Shown: positions 7,967-16,726 of the stretch, one piece after another
Numbering within the stretch: position 1 is the stretch's first letter
Layout: each line of letters opens with the position of its first letter
NCBI RefSeq assembly: GCF_024172185.1
Contig: NZ_JAMZEC010000001.1
Coordinates: forward strand, 2,604,001 to 2,668,000
Direction of reading: 5' to 3'
Length of the DNA: 64,000 bases
Source of the DNA: Nonomuraea roseoviolacea subsp. carminata
GTDB taxonomy: Bacteria; Actinomycetota; Actinomycetes; Streptosporangiales; Streptosporangiaceae
Translations under genes and position numbers: made by a program
Notes under the pieces: generated by a model
The model's database searches: none
What the model was told of the DNA's origin: nothing
Seen by the model: only the letters and a program-made list of their open reading frames with translations

Positions 7967-8602
7967 TCAGAGGTCCACGGACTCGCCCGGGGCGAGGCGT
8001 CCGACGGTCGTGCCCAGGCCGGCCGCCTCGGCGGCGAGGACGCCGTCCAGGACCCGCAGGCCCCAGTCGTTGAGCAGTCCGTCGTGGACGGCGTAGGCGC
8101 GTGGCGGGGACAGTTTCCGCACGTACGCGATCAGATCCGGCACCGTCATCCAGGGCGCCTGGCCGGGGACGAGCACGGTGGGGGCGTCGAGCAGCGTCAG
8201 CGCGTCACCGGGATGGAAGACCTCGTCGTCGACGAGGAAGCCGACGTTGTCCACCGGGGGCACGTCGGGATGGCTGAGATGGTGCTTCTCGCCCACGACG
8301 TTCACCTGGAAGCCCGCGGCGGAGAACGTGTCGCCGTCACGCACCACTGTCACGTGCTCGGCGAGGTCGGGCAGTTCGAGGGCCACGCCGGGGCAGGTGT
8401 AGACGGCCAGGCTCGGACGCTCCGCGACGGCGGCGCGGAGGCGGTCGGGGTCGAAATGGTCGAAGTGCTGGTGCGTGATGAGCACGGCCTCCGCCCCGCT
8501 CAGCGCCTCGGCCTCCGGGGTCATCATGCCGGGGTCGATGACGAGCCCGCGCCCGTCCTTCTCCAACCGCACGCACGCGTGCCCGAACTTGGTCAGCCTC
8601 AT
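7967..8602 (-). CDS. Metallo-beta-lactamase-fold hydrolase (UlaG-like)
   Basis: Protein of 211 residues starting MRLTKFGHACVRLEKDG. It has the metal-binding HQHFDHFD motif of the MBL fold near residue 45, a further metal ligand in KHHLSHPD, the FHPGDAL motif and a C-terminal HDGLLNDWG. The N-terminus is like UlaG-type MBL proteins. Substrate not predictable. The ATG at 8602 was chosen over an upstream ATG at 8734 because the family begins here and AGGA precedes it. Confidence 0.85.
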   Translation of the reverse strand: MRLTKFGHACVRLEKDGRGLVIDPGMMTPEAEALSGAEAVLITHQHFDHFDPDRLRAAVAERPSLAVYTCPGVALELPDLAEHVTVVRDGDTFSAAGFQVNVVGEKHHLSHPDVPPVDNVGFLVDDEVFHPGDALTLLDAPTVLVPGQAPWMTVPDLIAYVRKLSPPRAYAVHDGLLNDWGLRVLDGVLAAEAAGLGTTVGRLAPGESVDL

Positions 8603-8698
8603 AGCGACATCCTGGGCCACATACGCCCCATACCGGGCCGTATCCCCTACCGGCGAACACCCACCCGCTCGTCGTGTCCGGGCGCGGCCACGAACGGC

Positions 8699-8733
8699 TG
8701 AGGGCGCCACCGAGATGATCGGTGGCGCCCTCA
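8699..8733 (-). terminator. Terminator of rplK-rplA
   Basis: Perfect 13-bp hairpin TGAGGGCGCCACC / GGTGGCGCCCTCA with a nine-base loop, 50 bases after the rplA stop. Confidence 0.85.
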
Positions 8734-8783
8734 AGTGATCGCCGATCGGAACGGCGAACCGCGCCCGGAGGCGCGGAACGTCG

Positions 8784-9503
8784 TTACGCGTCGAGCTCGG
8801 CCGTGAGGCCGCGGGTGGCGTTGGGGTCGACCGGGACGCCGGGGCCCATGGTGGTCGAGAAGGTGACCTTCTTGACGTAGCGGCCCTTGGCGGCCGACGG
8901 CTTGAGACGCAGCACCTCGTCCAGCGCGGCGGCGTAGTTCTCGATGAGCTGGCGGTCGTCGAACGACGTCTTGCCGATGATGAAGTGCAGGTTGGCCTGC
9001 CGGTCGGTGCGGAACTCGATCTTTCCGCCCTTGATCTCCGTCACGGCCTTGGCGACGTCGGGCGTCACGGTGCCGGTCTTGGGGTTGGGCATGAGACCAC
9101 GCGGGCCGAGGACGCGGCCCAGGCGGCCGACCTTGCCCATGAGGTCCGGGGTGGCGACCACGGCGTCGAACTCGTTGAGCCGGTTGCCCTTGGCGATCTC
9201 GTCGATCAGCTCGTCGGCGCCGACGATGTCGGCGCCGGCCTCGCGGGCGGCCTCGGCACGGTCACCGGTCGCGAAGACCAGGACCCGGGCGGTCTTACCG
9301 GTGCCGTGCGGAAGGTTGACCGTGCCGCGCACGATCTGGTCGGCCTTGCGGGGGTCGACGCCGAGCCGGAGGGCAACCTCGACGGTCGCCTCGAACTTGG
9401 TGGTCGAGGTCTCCTTGGCGAGCTTGGCCGCCTCGGCCGGGGAGTAGAGCTTGTCGCGGTCGATCTTCGCCGCGGCGTTCTTGTGCGCCTTGCTGCGCTG
9501 CAT
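8784..9503 (-). CDS. rplA: 50S ribosomal protein L1
   Basis: Protein of 239 residues, full length. Contains the L1 signatures [32 protein letters not shown] and [20 protein letters not shown]. It binds 23S rRNA at the L1 stalk and, in many bacteria, also the rplK-rplA mRNA to repress translation. Second gene after rplK, 59 bases downstream, with a strong terminator behind it. Confidence 0.98.
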   Translation of the reverse strand: MQRSKAHKNAAAKIDRDKLYSPAEAAKLAKETSTTKFEATVEVALRLGVDPRKADQIVRGTVNLPHGTGKTARVLVFATGDRAEAAREAGADIVGADELIDEIAKGNRLNEFDAVVATPDLMGKVGRLGRVLGPRGLMPNPKTGTVTPDVAKAVTEIKGGKIEFRTDRQANLHFIIGKTSFDDRQLIENYAAALDEVLRLKPSAAKGRYVKKVTFSTTMGPGVPVDPNATRGLTAELDA

Positions 9504-9562
9504 GATGTCTCCTTGTGGTCCGCGGGCCAGCGCTGGGCCCTCCCACGGGATGGGAAAAGGTC

Positions 9563-9994
9563 TCAGTCGGCGACGGTGATGCCCATCGACCGGGCGGTGC
9601 CGGCGATGATCTTCTCGGCCGCCTCGATGTCGTTGGCGTTGAGGTCCGGCATCTTGGTCTCGGCGATGCTGCGGAGCTGCTCGCGGCTGAGCTTGCCGAC
9701 CTTGTCCTTGTGCGGGACGGCGCTGCCCTTGTCGAGACCCAGAGCCTTCTTGATCAGCTCAGGCGCCGGCGGCGTCTTCGTGACGAAGGTGAAGCTGCGG
9801 TCCTCGAAAATGGTGATCTCAACGGGGATGATGTTGCCCCGCTGGGCCTCCGTCGCAGCGTTGTACTGCTTGACGAAGTCCATGATGTTGACGCCGTGCG
9901 GACCGAGGGCGGTACCGACCGGCGGGGCGGGCGTGGCCTGGCCAGCGGGGAGCTGAACCTTGACGAGCGCCGCGATCTTCTTCTTCGGAGGCAT
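9563..9994 (-). CDS. rplK: 50S ribosomal protein L11
   Basis: Protein of 143 residues starting [20 protein letters not shown]. The Pro-rich [20 protein letters not shown] loop and the C-terminal rRNA-binding domain ([20 protein letters not shown]) are diagnostic. It forms the GTPase-associated centre of the ribosome. The ATG at 9994 has GGAGAAGGA upstream; an earlier in-frame ATG at 10051 would add an unrelated Arg-rich tail and is rejected. Confidence 0.98.
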   Translation of the reverse strand: MPPKKKIAALVKVQLPAGQATPAPPVGTALGPHGVNIMDFVKQYNAATEAQRGNIIPVEITIFEDRSFTFVTKTPPAPELIKKALGLDKGSAVPHKDKVGKLSREQLRSIAETKMPDLNANDIEAAEKIIAGTARSMGITVAD

Positions 9995-10058
9995 GTGTCC
10001 TTCTCCGGGTCCTGATCGTGATGCGGTCCGGGCGCGGGTGCGGCCGGACATGTCGGAA

Positions 10059-10082
10059 GGCCGCCCTTCGCGACAGGCGGCC
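10059..10082 (-). other. Stem-loop in the nusG-rplK spacer
   Basis: GGCCGCC / GGCGGCC stem of seven base pairs with a ten-base loop, between nusG and rplK. It could be a weak terminator or part of the L1 translational operator usual in front of rplK. Neither is proven. Confidence 0.4.
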
Positions 10083-10111
10083 AGCCGAACGTCTAAGTGT
10101 ATGTGATCGTC

Positions 10112-10900
10112 TTAGATCTTCGAGACCTGGTTGAACGACAGCTCGACCGGGGTCTCGCGACCGAAGATCGAGACGAGCACCTTGAGCTTCTGCGACTCGG
10201 GGCTGATCTCGCTCACCGAGGCGGGCAGCGTGGCGAACGGGCCGTCCATGACCGTGACGGACTCGCCGATCTCGAACTCGACCGTCGGGCCGGTGGAGGT
10301 CTTGGCGGTGGCCTTCTTGCTCTCCTCGGTGGGCTCCGGGGCGAGCAGCTTGGCGACCTCGTCCAGGCTCAGCGGGCTCGGCTTGTTGGACAGGCCGACG
10401 AAACCGGTGACGCCCGGCGTGTTGCGCACGGCGGCCCAGGACTCGTCGGTCAGCTCCATGCGCACCAGCACGTAGCCGGGCAGCACCCGCTCCTTGACCG
10501 GGACCTTCTTGCCGCTCTTGAACTCCTGGACGGTGTGCGTCGGCACCTCGACCTGGTAGATGTAGTCCTCCATGTTGAGCGACACGTTGCGGCTCTCGAT
10601 GTTGGACTTGACGCGGTTCTCGTAGCCGGCGTAGGAGTGGATCACGTACCACTCGCCGGGCAGGCCGCGCAGACCGCGCTTGAACTCCTCGACGGGATCG
10701 ACGTCGGGCTCAGCGTCACCGTCCTCGGCTGCGGGAGCCTCGTCGGCCGCGACCTCGTCGGCGGCGGTCTCGTCGCCGTCCGCGAACTCGTCGTCCGCGA
10801 ACTCGGCGCCGTCGGACTCCTCAGCGGCCTCGACGGCCTCTTCCGGCTCGTCGCCCCACTCGTTGCGGGGCTCCTCCGCCGGCACTGAAGACTCGGACAC
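10112..10900 (-). CDS. nusG: Transcription termination/antitermination factor NusG
   Basis: Protein of 262 residues. An acidic, Ala/Glu/Asp-rich N-terminal extension of about 75 residues, typical of actinobacteria, precedes the NGN domain ([36 protein letters not shown]) that binds RNA polymerase. The C-terminal KOW domain ([20 protein letters not shown]) contacts Rho or ribosomal protein S10. It lies 78 bases after secE and upstream of rplK, the classical arrangement. Confidence 0.98.
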   Translation of the reverse strand: MSESSVPAEEPRNEWGDEPEEAVEAAEESDGAEFADDEFADGDETAADEVAADEAPAAEDGDAEPDVDPVEEFKRGLRGLPGEWYVIHSYAGYENRVKSNIESRNVSLNMEDYIYQVEVPTHTVQEFKSGKKVPVKERVLPGYVLVRMELTDESWAAVRNTPGVTGFVGLSNKPSPLSLDEVAKLLAPEPTEESKKATAKTSTGPTVEFEIGESVTVMDGPFATLPASVSEISPESQKLKVLVSIFGRETPVELSFNQVSKI

Positions 10901-10978
10901 GGTGACTTTCCTCTTCCGTCGAATTTCGTCGAACTGAATGGCGACTCCGGCAGGCGGCCCCGGCCACCCCGGCGCGGA

Positions 10979-11233
10979 TCAGGATCCGCCGAAGACCTTG
11001 AGGACGGCCCAGCCGAGCGCGCTGTCCAGCCCGTACACGACGGCCACCATGATCAGAACGAAAACCAGGACGACCGTGGTGTAGGTGACAAGATCCTTGC
11101 GCGTCGGCCAGATGACCTTGCGCAGCTCGTTGACGACCTGCCGGTAGAAAAGGGCAGGCGTAGTGCGAGACTTCTTCTCACCACTGGGCTTGCCTGCGGT
11201 CTCGCCGCGCGTGTCGATCGCCACAGTCCTCAC
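10979..11233 (-). CDS. secE: Preprotein translocase subunit SecE
   Basis: Protein of 84 residues with the conserved amphipathic segment FYRQVVNELRKVIWPTRKDL followed by one membrane helix (VVLVFVLIMVAVVYGLD). SecE stabilises SecY in the Sec translocon. The start may be the GTG at 11233 or the GTG three codons later at 11224, before which AGGTGAGG is found; both leave the conserved part intact. Follows tRNA-Trp and precedes nusG. Confidence 0.95.
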   Translation of the reverse strand: MRTVAIDTRGETAGKPSGEKKSRTTPALFYRQVVNELRKVIWPTRKDLVTYTTVVLVFVLIMVAVVYGLDSALGWAVLKVFGGS

Positions 11234-11302
11234 CTGAATCTGTCGTATCCAACGCAGTTTGCGGCGCGCCTTACACGCCCATTATTGCGCGGACCGCACT
11301 CG

Positions 11303-11375
11303 CAGGGCACGAGGGACTCGAACCCCCAACCGCCGGTTTTGGAGACCGGTGCGCTACCAATTGCGCCAGTGCCCT
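11303..11375 (-). tRNA. trnW: tRNA-Trp (anticodon CCA)
   Basis: The minus strand folds into a 73-base cloverleaf: acceptor AGGGCAC/GTGCCCT with G as discriminator, D-arm with AATTGGTAGC, anticodon loop CTCCAAA giving CCA, and T-arm with GGTTCGAGTCC. The 3' CCA is not encoded. Location directly before secE is the common actinobacterial arrangement. Confidence 0.97.
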
Positions 11376-11582
11376 ATGTCGCCAACCACATTACCCTGAT
11401 CAGCTCACTGCCTGGACCGAACCGCACATCGACATGCGGCGGCACGACCAGGCGAAAGTGTATCGGTCGATCCCCATTCCGTCGAACTCATTCCGATCTC
11501 CCAGCTCAGAGCCCCTGCGACAGGCTTCTGCGACAGGCCCCTGCGGCGGGTCGCGGCGGCGAGGAGATGCGAGCATGGGGAC

Positions 11583-12791
11583 ATGTCGATGCGACCTCGC
11601 GTCTCCACGCGAATCTCCGCGATCTCCGAGTCAGCCACTCTCGCCGTGGACGCCCGGGCGAAGGCGATGAAGGCGGACGGCCGCCCGGTCATCGGCTTCG
11701 GCGCCGGCGAGCCCGACTTCCCGACGCCCGAGTACATCGTCGAGGCGGCCGTCGAGGCGGCGCGCGACCCCCGCTTCCACAAGTACACGCCCGCCGGCGG
11801 CCTGCCCGAGCTGAAGCTGGCCATCGCCGACAAGACGCTGCGCGACTCCGGCTACCGGGTGGAGCCCACGCAGGTCCTGGTCACCAACGGCGGCAAGCAG
11901 GCCGTCTACGAGGCGTTCGCCACGCTGCTCGACCCGGGCGACGAGGTCCTGGTCGTCGCGCCGTACTGGACGACGTACCCCGAGGCGATCAAGCTGGCGG
12001 GCGGCGTCCAGGTCGACGTCGTGACCGACGAGACGACCGGCTACCTGGTGACGGTCGACCAGCTCGACGCGGCGCGCACGGAGCGCACGAAGGTGCTGCT
12101 GTTCGTCTCGCCGTCCAACCCCACGGGCGCGGTCCACACGCGCGAGCAGACCGAGGAGATCGGCCGCTGGGCGGCCGAGCACGGCCTGTGGGTGGTCACG
12201 GACGAGATCTACGAGCACCTCGTGTACGGCGGCGCCGAGTTCACCAGCATCGCCACGGCCGTGCCGGAGCTGGCCGACCGCGTGGTCGTGCTCAACGGCG
12301 TGGCCAAGACGTACGCGATGACGGGCTGGCGGGTGGGCTGGCTCATCGGCCCTCCGGACGTGGTGCGGGCGGCCACCAACCTCCAGTCGCACGCCACCTC
12401 CAACGTGGCGAACGTCTCGCAGATGGCCGCGCTGGCGGCGGTGCGGGGCGACCTGTCGGCGGTGGAGCGGATGCGCGAGGCGTTCGACCGGCGCCGGCGG
12501 ACCATGCTGCGGATGCTGAACGAGATCCCCGGCGTGGTGTGCCCGGAGCCGAAGGGGGCGTTCTACGCGTACCCGTCGGTCAAGGAGCTGCTGGGCAAGG
12601 AGCTGCGCGGGCGGCGGCCCGCGTCGTCGGCGGAGCTGGCCGAGCTGATCCTGGAGGAGGCCGAGGTCGCGGTGGTGCCGGGCGAGGCGTTCGGCACGCC
12701 GGGGTACTTCCGGCTGTCGTACGCGCTCGGCGACGACGACCTGGCCGAGGGCGTCAGCCGGATGGCCAAACTGCTGTCCGAGGCGCACTGA
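11583..12791 (+). CDS. Aspartate/aromatic-type aminotransferase (PLP-dependent, class I)
   Basis: Protein of 402 residues of fold-type I. Conserved motifs are [14 protein letters not shown] near residue 40, [22 protein letters not shown], the DEIYEHLVY segment that contacts pyridoxal phosphate, and the catalytic lysine Lys242 in [16 protein letters not shown]; the substrate-carboxylate Arg lies in GYFRLSYA. The family moves the amino group between aspartate and 2-oxoglutarate. Single gene, divergent from tRNA-Trp and convergent with a lipoprotein gene. Confidence 0.92.
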   Translation: MSMRPRVSTRISAISESATLAVDARAKAMKADGRPVIGFGAGEPDFPTPEYIVEAAVEAARDPRFHKYTPAGGLPELKLAIADKTLRDSGYRVEPTQVLVTNGGKQAVYEAFATLLDPGDEVLVVAPYWTTYPEAIKLAGGVQVDVVTDETTGYLVTVDQLDAARTERTKVLLFVSPSNPTGAVHTREQTEEIGRWAAEHGLWVVTDEIYEHLVYGGAEFTSIATAVPELADRVVVLNGVAKTYAMTGWRVGWLIGPPDVVRAATNLQSHATSNVANVSQMAALAAVRGDLSAVERMREAFDRRRRTMLRMLNEIPGVVCPEPKGAFYAYPSVKELLGKELRGRRPASSAELAELILEEAEVAVVPGEAFGTPGYFRLSYALGDDDLAEGVSRMAKLLSEAH

Positions 12792-12818
12792 CGCCCGGGC
12801 CGTCCGGATCGGCGGCCG

Positions 12819-13319
12819 TCAGCCGTCCAGGGCGATGCCGTCGGCGACGTCCTGGACCTCGTGGGCGAGTCCCGGCGTCGCGGCCACGTACACCGCGACG
12901 CCGGGCCGTTCGAGCCACATGAAGTTGCGCATGTCGCCGCGGGTGCGCCAGCGCAGCGCCGGCCTGCCCTCGTACGCGCCGAGCCCGGCCCTGGCGACCA
13001 GGCCGGCGAACGTCTCGGCGGACCGGACCCCGCACACGACCCCGACGAGCAGGTGCTCGCCGCCGCCGCGCCAGCTCCGGCCGCGCACGTGCAGCTCGCG
13101 GGTCAGGGACTTGATCCGGTCGAACGCGGGGCCGTGGGTGAGCCCGGACGGCACGTGGGCGAGCGTGACATGGCGGTCACCGCAGGTGAGGTCCGGGTAC
13201 GGCGTCTCGCGGACGGCGACGGGACCGGGCGTGGTGCGCGCGGTGTGCGTCACGGGGACGTCGGCGCCGCATCCGGCCACTGCCAGCACGATGATCGCCG
13301 AGGTCAGGCGGCGGCGCAT
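12819..13319 (-). CDS. Small lipoprotein of unknown function
   Basis: Protein of 166 residues. The start MRRRLTSAIIVLAVAGC is a lipoprotein signal with Cys17 as the probable lipid anchor. The mature part has three further cysteines (LTCGD, VGVVCGV) and a pattern of alternating strands (HVTLAHVPSGL, EHLLVGVVCGV, GVAVYVAATPGLAHEVQDVA). No family was recognised. Convergent with the aminotransferase gene; 27 bases after the next gene upstream, so probably in one unit with it. Confidence 0.7.
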   Translation of the reverse strand: MRRRLTSAIIVLAVAGCGADVPVTHTARTTPGPVAVRETPYPDLTCGDRHVTLAHVPSGLTHGPAFDRIKSLTRELHVRGRSWRGGGEHLLVGVVCGVRSAETFAGLVARAGLGAYEGRPALRWRTRGDMRNFMWLERPGVAVYVAATPGLAHEVQDVADGIALDG

Positions 13320-13346
13320 CGACCCCCCATGACTGTTTGTGGAGAC

Positions 13347-14126
13347 TCAGGGAAAACCTCCCCAGTCTCCTACAGGACTCCGCATGGAGGCGGCAACAGG
13401 AAGCAGCTCCGCGGCGATCGGCTCCCCGACCCGGACGCGGACCCCGGTGCCGGGACGTACGAGCCAGACGACGGTGCGGCCGCCGCGCGGGTCACGGCCG
13501 ACCATAGCGGGCCGGCCGCCGACGGCGGTCTCCCTGGAGCCGGGCGGGGCGGTGCGGCGGTAGGCCGCCCAGCTCGCGGCGATCGCGCCGTGGTCGGCGC
13601 GGGCCTCGACGAACCTGCCGCCCGCCTCGTACCCGGCGGCGCGGGTGTCCGTCCCGTGTCCCGCGGCCTTGATGCCGGGGCCGGACGGGGGTCGCGCGGA
13701 CCAGACGGCCCACACGGTGCGTGTGCCGGGGCCCGTGTCGGCCGCTCCCCCGCCCGTCCGGGTGAGGCCGGCCGGGAGGTGGGTGAACCAGAGGTCGGCG
13801 GACAGGACGGCGAGCGTGGAGGCGGGGCCGGGAGGCGGCGGCGCCTGCGCGGGGCCGGCGGGGGCCCCGGCCGGGGACGGCACGACGCCGGGCGGCGGGG
13901 TCCTGGGCGAGGACTCGACGGGAGGCGGCGGCGGGTCGAGGGCGGCGGCGCGGGGCGGGCGGCCGAACCCCGAGGAGAAGATGCCGTACACGGCGGCCGC
14001 CGCCACCCCGAACGCGCCGAGCGCGAGCGCCGCCCGCCACCACTGCCCGCCCTGACGAGCGCCGGAGCGGCCCTCCGCGCGTCCTCCCGGGGCCGGGGGA
14101 CGGGGGGTCATCGCCTCAGGGGTCAT
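13347..14126 (-). CDS. Single-pass membrane protein of unknown function
   Basis: Protein of 259 residues: Pro/Arg-rich cytoplasmic N-terminus, one membrane helix near residues 32-50 (ALALGAFGVAAAAVYGIFSS), a Pro-rich linker and an exported domain of about 150 residues (TLAVLSADLWFTHLPAGLTR, TVWAVWSARPP, RTVVWLVRPGTGVRVRVGEP). The exported domain shares a strand-rich pattern and the THLPAGLT phrase with the downstream lipoprotein (HVPSGLT), so the two may be related. No family recognised. Confidence 0.65.
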   Translation of the reverse strand: MTPEAMTPRPPAPGGRAEGRSGARQGGQWWRAALALGAFGVAAAAVYGIFSSGFGRPPRAAALDPPPPPVESSPRTPPPGVVPSPAGAPAGPAQAPPPPGPASTLAVLSADLWFTHLPAGLTRTGGGAADTGPGTRTVWAVWSARPPSGPGIKAAGHGTDTRAAGYEAGGRFVEARADHGAIAASWAAYRRTAPPGSRETAVGGRPAMVGRDPRGGRTVVWLVRPGTGVRVRVGEPIAAELLPVAASMRSPVGDWGGFP

Positions 14127-14207
14127 GACCGTAGGATCCCCGCTTCACCGCCGCCCGTGGTGCCGTTCGCGCGACTGGCCCCCGCTCAGCCGGCGACATG
14201 GCACGCG

Positions 14208-15107
14208 TCATCCGGCCGGTGAGATCCCTTCGGCGATCTTCTTCAGCTCGGCCGGGGCGTCGACCTGCTTGACGTACATCGGGCTCATGCACACCTCGAC
14301 CGCCGTTCCGTCACCGACGAAGAAGCCGATCGTGGCCGTGGTGTCGTCGCCGGGCTTGTCGGCGACGTCCCCACCCTCGGTGAAATCGGCCAGGTAGCCC
14401 TTGCGGTCGCCGATCTCCACGGACGGCATGGTGTCCATCCGGCTCCGGACGCGCCCGGCCGCCTCGCCCTTGTACACGAAGACCTGGACGCCGTAGCCGC
14501 GGGTGTCGTCGCCGCCGGGTGAGTAGGAGGTGCTGTAACTGGTCCTGCCGAAGCGGTTCTTGCCGGACCACCGGTCCCAGGCGAGCCCCTCGGGCAGGTA
14601 GCCGACGTGGATGCCGCCGAACGTGCGGCCGTCGCCGAGGTCGCCCAGCTCCTGCGGGTCCTTGGCGCGCGGCATGGACGTGAGGGCGACGAGCGAGTTC
14701 CTGACGACCTCCGCGCCGGCGGCGGGCTTCTGCGTGACGACGATCTCGTCGGCCGACTCGGGGCCGAACGGCTCCGGGCCTTCGGCGAACCCCAGGCCGG
14801 CCGCGCGCACGGCGGCGACCGCGTCGGCGATCTTCATGCCCGTGACGTCGGGCATGGTGACGGAGTCCACCACGACGCTGTCCTGCCCGGAGGTGGGCGA
14901 GCTCGCGGCGGGGGCGGGCTTTCCGGTGTCGAGCGCCAGCGGCACCGCCGCGGCGACGGCGGCGGTGAGGAGGGCGGCTCCGGCCACGCGGAACCTGACG
15001 ACGTGGGCGCGGTGACGGCGGCGCACGGTCCGGCCCAGCGTGGGCGGGGCCTGCACGTGGGACACCTGGCGCTCCATGGCCTCCGCGAGGAGGTCCTCGA
15101 CGTTCAT
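14208..15107 (-). CDS. PASTA-domain membrane protein, probable partner of the adjacent ECF sigma factor
   Basis: Protein of 299 residues. A cytoplasmic N-terminus (NVEDLLAEAMERQVSHVQAP) and one membrane helix near residues 41-60 are followed by an extracytoplasmic PASTA domain (TMPDVTGMKIADAVAAVRAA, with EIVVTQKPAAGAEV) and a C-terminal domain of unknown type. PASTA domains usually bind peptidoglycan fragments or beta-lactam-like ligands. The ATG overlaps the end of the upstream sigma gene (ATGA), and AAGGAG precedes it. The layout suggests an anti-sigma-like sensor whose sigma gene is now frameshifted; that role is inference. Confidence 0.75.
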   Translation of the reverse strand: MNVEDLLAEAMERQVSHVQAPPTLGRTVRRRHRAHVVRFRVAGAALLTAAVAAAVPLALDTGKPAPAASSPTSGQDSVVVDSVTMPDVTGMKIADAVAAVRAAGLGFAEGPEPFGPESADEIVVTQKPAAGAEVVRNSLVALTSMPRAKDPQELGDLGDGRTFGGIHVGYLPEGLAWDRWSGKNRFGRTSYSTSYSPGGDDTRGYGVQVFVYKGEAAGRVRSRMDTMPSVEIGDRKGYLADFTEGGDVADKPGDDTTATIGFFVGDGTAVEVCMSPMYVKQVDAPAELKKIAEGISPAG

Positions 15108-15596
15108 GACATCGCTCCTTCTGTGACGTTCAGGCGTTCGCGGATCCGGGCCAGGCCGCGCGCGGCCTGGGACTTCACGGTGCCGGGCGAGCAACCGAGC
15201 AGGGCGGCGGTCGCGGCCTCGGACTGGTCCTCCCAGTAGCGGAGGACGAGCACGGCCCGCATCCTGGGCGGGAGCCTGCGCAGTTCCTCGAACAGCGCGT
15301 CGCGCAGGTCGAGGTCGGGTGAGGGCGCGGCCGTCTCGGGCGGCCGCGCGAACGTGATCTCCTGGATCAGGCGGCGGCGCCGCGCCCTGCTGATCGCCGC
15401 GTTGACGACGATCCTGCGCGCGTACGCCTCCGGATTGTCGCCCCGGATCCTGCCGGTAGACCTTCTCCAGCGCGTGCTGGACGAGGTCCTCGGCGTCGTG
15501 GCTGGTGGCGCCACAGACCAGGATCGCGGTGCGCATGAGCGAGGTGCTCCGGGCGGCGAGGAACTCGTCGAACGCCGCCTCATCTTCATCCGTCAT
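15104..15596 (-). pseudogene. SigE-family ECF sigma factor, frameshifted
   Basis: The minus strand begins MTDEDEAAFDEFLAARSTSL and continues through region 2 (CGATSHDAEDLVQHALEKVY), then must shift frame to read RIRGDNPEAYARRIVVNAA and region 4 (LPPRMRAVLVLRYWEDQSEA, GCSPGTVKSQAARGLARIR). Removing one base near 15452 restores a continuous sigma factor of about 163 residues, the usual SigE-family size. The gene length is one base over a multiple of three. Either a real inactivating insertion or a sequencing error; the bases around are a GC-rich run. Stop overlaps the start of the PASTA gene. Confidence 0.8.
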
Positions 15597-15642
15597 GTGC
15601 GGGGGTCCCCTTTCGCCCCTCCTCAACGCGTGAGTGCGGCGT

Positions 15643-15673
15643 CGGGTTGAGTGGCGCCGCCGGGTTGAGTGGC
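15643..15673. repeat. Short direct repeat before the deaminase gene
   Basis: CGGGTTGAGTGGC occurs at 15643-15655 and again at 15661-15673, 18 bases apart, between the frameshifted sigma gene and the divergent deaminase. The spacing would suit paired binding of a regulator, but this is only a possibility. Confidence 0.45.
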
Positions 15674-15684
15674 ACCATAGGGAA

Positions 15685-16704
15685 ATGGCACGCCCGCTCG
15701 ACGCTCTCCCCAAGGCTCACCTGCACCTGCACTTCACCGGTTCGATGCGGCACTCGACGCTGATCGACCTGGCCCGCGAGCAGGGCCTGCACCTGCCGGA
15801 CGCCCTGGAGCAGGACTGGCCGCCGCGGCTGCGGGCCACCGACGAGCGGGGCTGGTTCCGGTTCCAGCGGTTGTACGACATCGCGCGGTCGGTGCTGTCT
15901 CGGCCGGAGCACGTCTACCGGCTGCTGCGCGAGACGGCCGAGGACGAGGCGGCCGAGGGCTCCCGCTGGCTGGAGATCCAGGTGGACCCGTCGGGTTACG
16001 CGCACCGCTTCGGCGGGCTGTCGGCGACGATGGAGCTGGTGCTGGACGCGGTGGACCGGGCCGCGGAGCACGCGGGCGTGGGGATCGCGGTGGTCGTGGC
16101 GGCCAACCGCACGCGCCACCCGCTGGACGCCAACACGCTGGCGCGGCTCGCGGCGCAGTACGCGGGCCGGGGCGTGGTGGGGTTCGGGCTGTCGAACGAC
16201 GAACGCCGGGGGCAGGCCCGCGACTTCGAGCGGGCGTTCCGGATCGCCAGGCGGGCGGGGCTGCTGGCGGTGCCGCACGGCGGTGAGCTGCTGGGGCCGC
16301 GCAGCGTGGCGCAGTGCGTGGAGGACCTGGGCGCCGACCGGCTGGGGCACGGGGTGCGCGCGGCCGAGGACGAGCGGCTGATGGAGCTGCTGGCGCGGCG
16401 GGAGATCTGCTGCGAGGTGTGTCCCAGCTCGAACGTGGGGCTGGGGGTGGCCGAGCGGCCGGCCGACGTGCCGGTGCGGCGGTTGTTCGAGGCGGGGGTG
16501 CCGATCGCGCTGGGCGCCGACGACCCGCTGTTGTTCGGGTCGCGGCTGGCGCGGCAGTACGAGCTGGCGCGTGAGGCGTACGGCTTCACCGACGCGGAGG
16601 TCGCGGAGCTGGCGCGGCAGTCGGTACGGGCGTCGGCGGCGCCGGAGGAGACCCGCAAGGAGCTGCTGAAGGAGATCGACGACTGGCTCGCCGCTCCTGA
16701 GTGA
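15685..16704 (+). CDS. Adenosine deaminase-family amidohydrolase
   Basis: Protein of 339 residues starting MARPLDALPKAHLHLHFTGS. Zinc-binding His12 and His14, the AVPHGGE motif with the third zinc histidine and catalytic Glu, LGHGVRA and the ALGADDPLLFG motif with the metal Asp mark the adenosine/AMP deaminase family. It would hydrolyse an adenine-type amine to the hypoxanthine product. The HLHLHFTGS start and WFRFQRLYD segment are of an actinobacterial subgroup that may act on aminodeoxyfutalosine in menaquinone synthesis instead of adenosine; this cannot be settled here. The ATG at 15685 follows AGGG; the in-frame ATG 51 bases upstream would add a repeat-derived tail. Confidence 0.88.
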   Translation: MARPLDALPKAHLHLHFTGSMRHSTLIDLAREQGLHLPDALEQDWPPRLRATDERGWFRFQRLYDIARSVLSRPEHVYRLLRETAEDEAAEGSRWLEIQVDPSGYAHRFGGLSATMELVLDAVDRAAEHAGVGIAVVVAANRTRHPLDANTLARLAAQYAGRGVVGFGLSNDERRGQARDFERAFRIARRAGLLAVPHGGELLGPRSVAQCVEDLGADRLGHGVRAAEDERLMELLARREICCEVCPSSNVGLGVAERPADVPVRRLFEAGVPIALGADDPLLFGSRLARQYELAREAYGFTDAEVAELARQSVRASAAPEETRKELLKEIDDWLAAPE

Positions 16705-16726
16705 GCGCCGCTCCCGGGAGGGCGGG

